Source: Bifidobacteriaceae bacterium
GTDB lineage: Bacteria; Actinomycetota; Actinomycetes; Actinomycetales; WQXJ01
Length of the DNA stretch: 9,276 bases
Reading direction: 5' to 3'
NCBI GenBank assembly: GCA_031278675.1
Contig: JAITJY010000205.1
Location: forward strand, 1-9,276
This document shows positions 1 through 5,650 of this stretch, piece after piece. Positions within the stretch are counted from its first letter, which is position 1. The number at the start of each line of letters is the position of its first letter. The position numbers were made by a program, and so were the translations under genes. Below the pieces are notes generated by a model. That model was not told the DNA's origin. It worked only from the letters and a program-made list of their open reading frames with translations, and made no database searches.

Positions 1-848
1 TCCGTCACATCGAACCGGCCCCCCACTTTGCGGAAATAGTTCAGATAGGTGGTCAAATCGAGTTGCCTGGCCCCGAGTACGGTGATGTCGCCGCCGGTCG
101 CCAAAGCGGCCCCCGCCCAGGATGCCGCCTCAATCCGGTCCGGCAGGGCATAGTGGTGGTAGCCGTGCAGCGCATCGACCCCTTCGATCCGGTAAGTGCG
201 GTCGGTTTCCAACGAAATGATCGCACCCATCTGCTGTAGCACCGCCACCAGGTCCAAGATCTCCGGTTCGATCGCCGCACCGCGCACCTCGGTGACGCCT
301 TCCGCCAGCACAGCGGTCAACAAAAGCTGTTCGGTTGCCCCGACCGACGGGTAAGGCAGTTCCATCTGCATGCCTTGCAGCCGCCCACGTACACTCAACC
401 GGATACCGTCCGGTTCCTTGTTCACCTCAGCCCCGAACCGTCGCATCGCCTCCAGGTGGTAGCCGATCGGCCGGCCCCCAATGTTGCACCCGCCCAGGTC
501 CGGGATGAACGCCTCACCGTTGCGGTGCAGCAGCGGCCCGCACAACAAGATTGGGATGCGCGAAGCGCCCGCATGCATCAAAATGTCTGCGTTGGCTGCC
601 GTCCCCACCCCGGAGGCGTCCATCAAAACGGTGCCGGCGGCATCGTCCACCTGCACGTCTACCCCGTGCGCCCGCAGCAACGATGCCGCCACCTCGACAT
701 CGCGGATCTGCGGCACGTTGCGTAACACGGACGCCCCTTCGCCGAGCAGGGATGCGACCATCGCTTTCGACACGAAGTTTTTCGCACCCCGGACTCTGAC
801 CGAGCCTTTCAGCGGTACTCCGCCCTCAATTACCAGTACGTTGCGCAC
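1..848 (-). CDS. murA: UDP-N-acetylglucosamine 1-carboxyvinyltransferase MurA (3' end missing)
   Basis: This enzyme transfers enolpyruvate from phosphoenolpyruvate to UDP-GlcNAc, the first committed cytosolic step of peptidoglycan synthesis. About 282 residues are visible of a family length near 420, so roughly the last third lies beyond base 1. The N-terminus reads LKGSVRVRGAKN, with the family Lys-Asn pair at about residues 23-24. An Arg at about residue 97 leads into ILLCGPLLHR, followed by the active-site loop GGCNIGGRP with the catalytic Cys at about residue 121. Later come PYPSVGATEQLLL and the PDRIEAASW segment. The start is GTG at 848-846, because an in-frame TGA (854-852) lies two codons upstream and the conserved N-terminus follows at once. 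A weak AAGG lies 12 bases before it. The gene begins 32 bp after leuD on the same strand, so co-transcription with leuCD is likely. Identity is from motifs; the full length cannot be checked. Confidence 0.96.
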   Translation of the reverse strand, partial: MRNVLVIEGGVPLKGSVRVRGAKNFVSKAMVASLLGEGASVLRNVPQIRDVEVAASLLRAHGVDVQVDDAAGTVLMDASGVGTAANADILMHAGASRIPILLCGPLLHRNGEAFIPDLGGCNIGGRPIGYHLEAMRRFGAEVNKEPDGIRLSVRGRLQGMQMELPYPSVGATEQLLLTAVLAEGVTEVRGAAIEPEILDLVAVLQQMGAIISLETDRTYRIEGVDALHGYHHYALPDRIEAASWAGAALATGGDITVLGARQLDLTTYLNYFRKVGGRFDVT

Positions 849-880
849 CTCTCACCGCATCCTTGTCGCCTAGAACCAGA

Positions 881-1516
881 TTACGCCGGACGCGCGGGAG
901 TGATGACCGCGCCCGGGAGATGTTTCGCGGGCAGCGTGGTGGGGCGCCAGGCTTCGCGCCGCGCCTCGAAGGCGGCGATCTCTGCCTCGTGACGCAGCGT
1001 CAGCCCAATATCATCCAGGCCTTCCATCAGCCGCCACCGCGTGTAAGCATCGATCTCGAACCCGATCACCAAATCCGCCGCCCGCACCTGGCGTTCTAGC
1101 AGGTCAACCGTGATTTCTAGCCCTGGTTCGGTTTCCAGTACCTTCCAGAGCTGCTCAATCCCGTCTGGGGAGACCTGGCCCGCCAGCAGTCCCTGTTTGC
1201 CCGCATTCCCACGGAAAATATCCGCGAAGCGAGCAGACAGCACAGCCCTGAACCCGTAGTCGCGCAGCGCCCACACGGCGTGTTCCCGCGATGATCCCGT
1301 CCCGAAGTCTGGACCGGCCACCAGCACTGATCCGTGGGTGTAGGCGCGCTGGTTGAGCACAAAGTCCGCGTCGCCGCGCCACGCGGCGAACAGCGCGTCC
1401 TCAAACCCGGTCTTGGTCACCCGCTTTAGGTAGACGGCGGGGATGATCTGGTCCGTATCGACGTTGGACCGCCGTAGCGGCACGCCAATCCCGGTGTGGC
1501 TGGTGAATTTGTCCAT
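881..1516 (-). CDS. leuD: 3-isopropylmalate dehydratase small subunit LeuD
   Basis: LeuD is the small (swivelling-domain) subunit of isopropylmalate isomerase. With LeuC it converts 2-isopropylmalate to 3-isopropylmalate in leucine biosynthesis. The 211-residue product matches the usual length of about 200. It carries the family signatures NVDTDQIIPAVYLKR (about residues 18-32), FGTGSSREHA (71-80, the substrate-contacting loop) and FADIFRGNAGKQGLL (97-111). I chose ATG at 1516 because the protein then begins MDKFTSHTGIG, as homologues do. A strong GGAGG ribosome-binding site lies 11 bases upstream, in the 19-bp gap after leuC. The same frame is open further upstream to a TTG at 1546, which would overlap leuC, but that has no comparable support. 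The last 15 or so residues (ending ITPARPA) are a less conserved tail. Neighbours are leuC upstream and murA downstream, on the same strand. Confidence 0.97.
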   Translation of the reverse strand: MDKFTSHTGIGVPLRRSNVDTDQIIPAVYLKRVTKTGFEDALFAAWRGDADFVLNQRAYTHGSVLVAGPDFGTGSSREHAVWALRDYGFRAVLSARFADIFRGNAGKQGLLAGQVSPDGIEQLWKVLETEPGLEITVDLLERQVRAADLVIGFEIDAYTRWRLMEGLDDIGLTLRHEAEIAAFEARREAWRPTTLPAKHLPGAVITPARPA

Positions 1517-1535
1517 TGTTTTTGGGGCCTCCAAG

Positions 1536-2936
1536 CTACAGGTCAAGCGGCGAGCTGAGCGTGCCGCGGATCGCGGTGGCGGCGGCCACCAAGGGGCTGA
1601 CCAGATGCGTCCGGCCGCCTTTGCCCTGGCGGCCTTCGAAGTTCCGGTTCGAGGTGGACGCGGAGCGTTCCCCGACCGCCAGTTGGTCGGGGTTCATGCC
1701 GAGGCACATTGAGCACCCGGCGTTGCGCCACTCTGCCCCGAATGCCTTGAACACCTGGTCAAGGCCCTCTTTTTCGGCCTGAAGGCGGACCCGGGCGGAA
1801 CCTGGGACCACCAGCATCCGGACTGCGGCGTGCTTGCGGCGGCCCTCGATCACGGCGGCGGCGGCCCGCAGGTCTTCGATCCGCCCGTTGGTGCATGAGC
1901 CCAAGAAGACCGTGTCGACCTTGATTTGTTTCAGCGGCGTCCCGGGGACCAGGGCCATATATTGGAGGGCTTTTTCGATGGCGAGGCGTTCTTCGTCATC
2001 TGCGGCGGCCGCCGGGTCGGGGACGGACGCGCTGAGCGGTAGCCCCTGGCCGGGGTTGGTTCCCCAGGTGACAAACGGTTCGAGGGCGGCGGCGTCAAGC
2101 TCGACAATCGCGTCGAAGACGGCATCGTCATCGGTTCTGAGCGTGCGCCAATAGGCCACCGCGTCATCCCAATCGCGCCCTGCCGGCGCGTGTGGCCGCC
2201 CTTGGATGTAGTCGAAGGTGGTCTGGTCGGGGGCCACCAGTCCGGCCCGGGCGCCCGCTTCGATCGACATGTTGCAGATGGTCATGCGGCCTTCGAGGCT
2301 GAGGTGGCGGATCGCTTCGCCGCGGTATTCGAGCACGTAGCCTTGGCCCCCGCCGGTGCCCACTTGCGCAATCACCGCGAGAATAATGTCTTTCGCCGTG
2401 ACGCCATTGTGCAGCCGCCCCTTGATGTTGACCGCCATTGTCTTAAACGGGTTGAGGGGCAGCGTCTGGGTGGCCAACACATGTTCCACCTCAGACGTTC
2501 CAATCCCGAAAGCCAACGCCCCAAACGCTCCGTGCGTCGAGGTGTGCGAATCACCACACACCACGGTCAGCCCCGGCATAGTCAACCCCAGCTGCGGACC
2601 CACCACGTGAACAATGCCCTGGTCCGGGTCGCCCAACGAATGCAGCCTGAGCCCAAACTCACGGGCGTTGTTGCGCAGCGTATCGATCTGGAGCCGCGAG
2701 GTCGGGTCCGCGATCGGCAGATCAATGTTGAGGGTCGGCGTGTTGTGATCCTCGGTCGCAATGGTCAGGTCCGGGCGGCGCGGCCGGCGCCCCGCGAGCC
2801 GCAGGCCCTCGAACGCCTGCGGCGAGGTGACCTCGTGGATCATATGCAAGTCGATATACAGCAGGTCGGGTTCGCCGTTCGCGCCGCGGCGCACCACATG
2901 CGCGTCCCAAATCTTCTCCGCGAGTGTTCGGCCCAT
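1536..2936 (-). CDS. leuC: 3-isopropylmalate dehydratase large subunit LeuC
   Basis: LeuC is the large, iron-sulfur subunit of isopropylmalate isomerase and a member of the aconitase superfamily. It works in the cytosol with LeuD in leucine biosynthesis. The 466-residue product has the full family length. The N-terminus MGRTLAEKIWDAHVV and the block VCGDSHTSTHGAFGALAFGIGTSE (about residues 127-150) are characteristic. The three cysteines that hold the [4Fe-4S] cluster are visible: Cys348 in FLGSCTNGR, and Cys408 and Cys411 in GCSMCLGMN. ATG at 2936 is the natural start, preceded by AAGGAG (2952-2947 on the minus strand) at a spacing of 10 bases. The gene is divergent from an IclR-type regulator across 167 bp, an arrangement conserved in actinobacteria, where the regulator controls leuCD. 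The stop lies 19 bp before leuD, so the two are expected to be co-translated from one transcript. Nothing looks broken. Confidence 0.98.
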   Translation of the reverse strand: MGRTLAEKIWDAHVVRRGANGEPDLLYIDLHMIHEVTSPQAFEGLRLAGRRPRRPDLTIATEDHNTPTLNIDLPIADPTSRLQIDTLRNNAREFGLRLHSLGDPDQGIVHVVGPQLGLTMPGLTVVCGDSHTSTHGAFGALAFGIGTSEVEHVLATQTLPLNPFKTMAVNIKGRLHNGVTAKDIILAVIAQVGTGGGQGYVLEYRGEAIRHLSLEGRMTICNMSIEAGARAGLVAPDQTTFDYIQGRPHAPAGRDWDDAVAYWRTLRTDDDAVFDAIVELDAAALEPFVTWGTNPGQGLPLSASVPDPAAAADDEERLAIEKALQYMALVPGTPLKQIKVDTVFLGSCTNGRIEDLRAAAAVIEGRRKHAAVRMLVVPGSARVRLQAEKEGLDQVFKAFGAEWRNAGCSMCLGMNPDQLAVGERSASTSNRNFEGRQGKGGRTHLVSPLVAAATAIRGTLSSPLDL

Positions 2937-3074
2937 TGGCCCTTGACTCCTTACCGTTCGTTAGTGGTCCGGCCCGCCCAGCCCAAGGCCGATGCCGTCC
3001 CAACCGTTCACGCCCGCCCTTACGTGCCGGCCCGCCAGACCAAGAAAAGAAACAAACTGGACACCGGCTTGCGT

Positions 3075-3094
3075 CTCACAATCTGGAATGCGAG
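3075..3094. promoter_or_regulatory. Candidate operator: imperfect 20-bp palindrome between leuC and the IclR regulator
   Basis: The stretch CTCACAATCT/GGAATGCGAG reads as an imperfect palindrome in which 7 of 10 arm pairs match. Its right edge is only 9 bp before the regulator's ATG, so a bound protein would block the regulator's own promoter. IclR-family proteins bind short imperfect palindromes of about this size as dimers, and the NdgR/LtbR group binds the leuC-regulator intergenic region. Calling this site the operator is inference; no binding consensus was compared. Confidence 0.4.
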
Positions 3095-3103
3095 TATCGA
3101 GGC

Positions 3104-3841
3104 ATGGACAATAGTAGCGGAGTGGGAGTGCTCGACAAGGCAGCTTCAGTGCTGAACGCATTGGAAGGAGGCCCGGCCACCCTGGCGCAACTGGTCAACG
3201 CGACCAAGCTGGCGCGCCCAACCGTCCACCGGTTGGCGGTAGCCCTGGAACACCACCGGATGGTGGACCGCGACATGCAAGGCCGGTTTGTGTTGGGACC
3301 CAGGCTCAATGAACTAGCCGCCGCCGCTGGTGAAGACACGCTGTTGGTGGCCGCCGGCCCGGTGCTGGCCGCACTGCGGGACCATTCAGGCGAATCAGCT
3401 CAGCTCTTTCGGCGGCAAGGTGACCAGCGGGTGTGCGTCGCCGCCGCCGAACGCCCCATGGGATTGCGGGATTCGATCCCGGTCGGGGCGGTGCTGTCCA
3501 TGACCGCCGGTTCGGCGGCCCAGGTGTTGCTGGCCTGGGAAGAACCCGAGCGGATGCACCGGGGGCTGCTCAGCGCCCAGTTCACTGCGACCATGCTGGC
3601 GGCGGTCCGCCGCCATGGCTGGGCCCAATCCGTGGCGGAGCGGGAGCCCGGCGCGGCCTCCGTCTCAGCACCGGTGCGCAATCCTGCAGGGCGAGTGGTG
3701 GCTGCGGTGTCCGTGTCGGGTCCGGTCGAACGCATCACGCGCCAGCCGGGCCGGCTCCATGCGGCCGCAGTGGTGGCCGCCGCCAACCGCCTCACCGAGA
3801 TCCTGAAACAATCCGACGAACGGTCGCCTGGCGCGCACTGA
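3104..3841 (+). CDS. ndgR: IclR-family transcriptional regulator, NdgR/AreB/LtbR type
   Basis: This is a cytosolic DNA-binding regulator of 245 residues, normal for the IclR family. The N-terminal winged helix-turn-helix covers about residues 6-62, with LAQLVNATKLARPTVHRLA containing the recognition helix and DMQGRFVLGPRL forming the wing. The C-terminal effector domain follows, including GESAQLFRRQGDQRVCVAAAE and the closing block EPGAASVSAPVR with VVAAVSVSGPVER. The start MDNSSGVGVLDKA is the very conserved beginning of actinobacterial NdgR proteins; this selects ATG 3104, although the frame is open 60 codons further upstream into the leuC promoter region. No clear ribosome-binding site precedes this ATG (GAGG is only 1 base away), so the message may be leaderless. 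In Streptomyces and Corynebacterium, NdgR/AreB/LtbR control leuCD and amino-acid metabolism; the divergent leuC here supports the same role. The ligand is unknown from sequence. Confidence 0.94.
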   Translation: MDNSSGVGVLDKAASVLNALEGGPATLAQLVNATKLARPTVHRLAVALEHHRMVDRDMQGRFVLGPRLNELAAAAGEDTLLVAAGPVLAALRDHSGESAQLFRRQGDQRVCVAAAERPMGLRDSIPVGAVLSMTAGSAAQVLLAWEEPERMHRGLLSAQFTATMLAAVRRHGWAQSVAEREPGAASVSAPVRNPAGRVVAAVSVSGPVERITRQPGRLHAAAVVAAANRLTEILKQSDERSPGAH

Positions 3842-3850
3842 GCTCACTGA

Positions 3851-3874
3851 GCGGCCTGAGGCGCCGCAGGCCGC
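3851..3874. terminator. GC-rich hairpin after the IclR regulator
   Basis: GCGGCCTG (3851-3858) and CAGGCCGC (3867-3874) are perfectly complementary, giving an 8-bp stem with an 8-base loop that itself contains the palindrome GGCGCC. It starts 9 bp after the regulator's stop codon. There is no T-tract, so this would be a terminator of the U-less kind proposed for actinobacteria, or only an RNA-stabilising stem. The role is inferred from position. Confidence 0.45.
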
Positions 3875-3883
3875 AGGCCGCCG

Positions 3884-3902
3884 CCGTCCAGATTCTGGAC
3901 GG
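3884..3902. terminator. Second hairpin after the IclR regulator
   Basis: CCGTCCAG (3884-3891) pairs perfectly with CTGGACGG (3895-3902) around a 3-base ATT loop, a compact and stable 8-bp stem. It follows the first hairpin by 9 bases; the two together look like a tandem termination region between the regulator and the next plus-strand gene. No T-run follows. A protein-binding palindrome for the downstream gene is an alternative reading. Confidence 0.45.
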
Positions 3903-3938
3903 ATGGGCCGTGGCCGGTCGCGGCTGGGCGGCGCCCCA

Positions 3939-3944
3939 TAGAGT
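3939..3944 (+). promoter_or_regulatory. Possible -10 element of the SDR-like gene
   Basis: TAGAGT fits the actinobacterial TANNNT pattern of a -10 box and lies 27 bases before the ATG at 3972. A start point near 3951 would give a short leader of about 20 bases that includes the GGGGGTGA ribosome-binding region. No convincing -35 box is seen. If real, it rules out the upstream GTG at 3945 as the translation start. Confidence 0.25.
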
Positions 3945-3971
3945 GTGATCCTCCGTGGGACGGGGGTGAAG

Positions 3972-4760
3972 ATGCGGACACTGATCACTTCGGTGGACTC
4001 GATTGGGCGAGGGCTCGCCCGGACGCTGCCATTTGACCGGGTCTACGCCGCAGAGGCGGTTGAGCAAGCCGCCCGGGATGATTTGGATCAGGTCACGGTG
4101 ACGGCGCTGGCGCCGCTGGCGTGGGCCACCAACCAGGCGGCATCAGAGGACCTGATGTCGATCCGGCGGTTCCAGGAGGTCTTGGCGACGTGCCGGATCT
4201 CACACCTGACACTGATCTCCACTTGTGCGGTCTACCCGGTCCCCTATCAGGTCGACGAGTCCTCACCGATCGACCCGGCGTTCTTGCCGCCGTACGCGCG
4301 GCACCGCCATGACCTGGAACAATGGTGTTTGGACCGGTGGGATGCGACCGTGGTGCGGCTCCCCCACGTGTTCGGCGGACCGCACCGCTCCGAGGTGCGT
4401 AATCCGGCCAGCGACTTGGCCCGCTTCGCTGCCCTGAATCCTGCCAGCACTACCCAGCACTACGACTTGGCGCGCTTGGGGGGAGACCTGGAGGCGATTT
4501 ACGGCATCGGCCTGCGGCTGGTGAACTTGGTGACGCCGCCGCTGACGAGCGCGCAAGTCTTGACGGACCTGCTGGGCGTGCCGTTTATGCCCGGCGCCGA
4601 TGCCGTCCCACCCGTCCAGCGCGACGTCCGGTCCCGTTACGCCGGCTTACTAGGCGGGCGGGACGGCTACCTGGAAACTGCTGAACAAGCGTTGGTACGT
4701 ATCGCTATGTACATGGGTGATCGGCGGCCGGTTCCCGCCGGTGCGGTCGAGGGCGGCTGA
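3972..4760 (+). CDS. Degenerate extended-SDR / NAD-epimerase-like protein
   Basis: The 262-residue product has the layout of an extended short-chain dehydrogenase (sugar-nucleotide epimerase fold) but lacks clean active-site motifs. The N-terminus MRTLITSVDSIGRGL stands where TGGxGFIG would bind NAD(P), and its glycines are mostly lost. The core has LISTCAVYP (about residues 81-89), DESSPI, then PYARHRHDLE (107-116), where the usual YxxxK is YxxxR. VVRLPHVFGG (127-136) and LVNLVTPPLT (183-192) follow. From memory, the blocks LISTxxVYP, PYGxHR, RLPxLFG, FYxLxxLWxDI and LVNLxTEP mark a family of SDR-like proteins, often in surface-polysaccharide loci and sometimes named pyridine nucleotide transhydrogenase; this one fits it. 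Substrate and activity are unknown, and it may be non-catalytic. I chose ATG 3972, with GGGGGTGA just upstream, over GTG 3945. Its last codons run into a GC-rich repeat region. Confidence 0.8.
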   Translation: MRTLITSVDSIGRGLARTLPFDRVYAAEAVEQAARDDLDQVTVTALAPLAWATNQAASEDLMSIRRFQEVLATCRISHLTLISTCAVYPVPYQVDESSPIDPAFLPPYARHRHDLEQWCLDRWDATVVRLPHVFGGPHRSEVRNPASDLARFAALNPASTTQHYDLARLGGDLEAIYGIGLRLVNLVTPPLTSAQVLTDLLGVPFMPGADAVPPVQRDVRSRYAGLLGGRDGYLETAEQALVRIAMYMGDRRPVPAGAVEGG

Positions 4761-4767
4761 CCGGGGC

Positions 4768-4990
4768 GCGGGGGCGCGCTGCTGTGGGGCCGACGGGCTG
4801 CCGCGCGTCGGTCGACTGGCCGGGGGGCGGGCTGGCGGGCCGGCGGTCTGCCGCGCTTCGGTCGACTGGCCGGGGGCGCGCTGCTGTGGGGCTGACGGTC
4901 TGGCGCGCGTCGGTCGACTGACCAGCCCGCAGGCAGGCGCAGTGCTGGCGGGCCGACGGTCTGCCGCGCGCAAGGCGGCTGAGCGGCCCG
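4768..4990. repeat. Imperfect GC-rich tandem repeats, about 50-61 bp, four copies
   Basis: This stretch between the SDR-like gene and the PH-domain gene has four degenerate copies of one unit. The core GACGGTCTGCCGCGCG recurs, with small changes, beginning at 4792, 4842, 4894 and 4955. GTCGACTGGCCGGGG recurs at 4811 and 4861, and in changed form at 4913. The block gcgcgctgctgtgggg recurs exactly at 4774 and 4876. Spacings of 50, 52 and 61 are not multiples of three. A partial copy (ggtcga then ggctgaccgggg, 4745-4767) includes the stop codon of the upstream gene. The first copy can form a 6-bp stem, CCGACG with CGTCGG. I see no gene on either strand here; long open frames on the minus strand are an effect of composition. 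Confidence 0.8.
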
Positions 4991-5019
4991 CAGGACGGCG
5001 GCCGTGGAAGACTTGACCA

Positions 5020-5625
5020 GTGGCCGCCGCAACCTTCACGTACCGTCCTCGCACCGGTCCGGCGGTAGCGATCGGGACCTGGGCGCTGGCGACCTGGACC
5101 GGTGTGTCGCTGGCTGGAACCGACGGCGAGGAGTTTTTCCGGTGGCTCCCGGCGCTCGCGTGGGCCGCACTGACGGTGTGGGCGGTGTTTTGGGCGCCGA
5201 AGGTTACGGTGAGCCCCGGCGGGTTGGTGATCCGCAACGTGACCGCAAGCCACTGGGTGCCGTGGGCGGCGATCGCGCGGGTGGACACCAAATGGGCACT
5301 GACGTTGTACACCGGCCGCAGTAAGGTGACCGCGTTTGCGGCGCCGGCCAGTCTGCGGCCGCTGCGCGGCACGCCCGGCGGGGACCTCAAGCACTTGCCC
5401 GAATCGACGTTCGACGCGGGCCGTTCGGTCCGCCCCGGCGATCTGCCGGGGACGCCGTCCGGTGACCTGGCCTGGGTGGTGCGCGAGCGCTGGGAACGCG
5501 CCCGGGATGCGGGTCCCACGGGGGTGGCCTCCGGCGAGGTGCCGACGCGGTGCTGGCACTGGGGAGTGATTGGCGCTTGGGTGGCGTTGGCCGCCGTGGC
5601 GGCGCTAGCGCGCCTGACCGCCTGA
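5020..5625 (+). CDS. Small membrane protein with a bacterial PH-like domain
   Basis: The 201-residue product has two hydrophobic segments near the N-terminus (about residues 14-32 and 41-59), a PH-like domain and one hydrophobic segment at the C-terminus (about 180-198). The domain opens PKVTVSPGGLVIRNV and continues HWVPWAAIARVDTKWALTLYT with KVTAFAAPA. This pattern of a short beta hairpin, a conserved PW/IPW, then a tryptophan strand is typical of the actinobacterial bPH_6-type domain (PF10756 by memory). Function is unknown; such proteins are placed at the membrane. The loop between domain and last helix repeats RGTPGGDL and PGTPSGDL. The start is GTG 5020, with GGAAG nine bases upstream (5006-5010). 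The stop codon is separated by a single base from the stop of the convergent ABC gene. No functional link to its neighbours is evident. Confidence 0.8.
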   Translation: MAAATFTYRPRTGPAVAIGTWALATWTGVSLAGTDGEEFFRWLPALAWAALTVWAVFWAPKVTVSPGGLVIRNVTASHWVPWAAIARVDTKWALTLYTGRSKVTAFAAPASLRPLRGTPGGDLKHLPESTFDAGRSVRPGDLPGTPSGDLAWVVRERWERARDAGPTGVASGEVPTRCWHWGVIGAWVALAAVAALARLTA

Positions 5626-5650
5626 GCTAGTCCACCGCACCGGTCAGGCG
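5611..5650. terminator. Inverted repeat spanning two convergent stop codons, candidate two-way terminator
   Basis: CGCCTGACCG (5611-5620) is perfectly complementary to CGGTCAGGCG (5641-5650), giving a 10-bp stem with a 20-base loop. The loop holds the stop codon of the plus-strand PH-domain gene (5623-5625) and that of the minus-strand ABC gene (5629-5627). A competing 8-bp pairing, 5618-5625 with 5644-5651, is also perfect. There is no T-tract on either strand. As a symmetrical structure at a tail-to-tail junction it could end transcription from both sides. Confidence 0.45.

Noticed and set aside
2924..3103. Upstream extension of the IclR regulator by 60 codons to 2924.
   Set aside because: The extension would overlap the leuC start and cover the whole divergent promoter region, and the conserved NdgR N-terminus MDNSSGVGVLDKA begins at 3104.
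2190..3155. A 321-codon plus-strand open frame across leuC and the intergenic region.
   Set aside because: It is antisense to leuC, which has all cluster cysteines, and runs into the regulator in the wrong frame. It is a composition artefact.
3945..3971. GTG at 3945 as the start of the SDR-like gene.
   Set aside because: The nine added residues are not family-like, no ribosome-binding site precedes it and a -10-like TAGAGT overlaps it; ATG 3972 has a purine-rich upstream region.
3842..3971. A tRNA or small RNA gene after the regulator, as seen near leuCD-ndgR in some actinobacteria.
   Set aside because: The hairpins here do not fit a cloverleaf; there is no T-loop GGTTCGA-type sequence.
4768..4990. 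Possible CRISPR array.
   Set aside because: The copies are directly adjacent and imperfect, spacing is irregular, there are no unique spacers between conserved repeats and no cas genes are in view.
4650..5519. Long minus-strand open frames (up to about 289 codons) rich in Arg, Pro, Ala and Ser across the repeat region and the PH-like gene.
   Set aside because: They are antisense to the PH-like gene and the tandem repeats, have no recognisable domain and arise from the high GC content with few stops. The plus-strand gene has membrane segments, a PH-like pattern and a ribosome-binding site.
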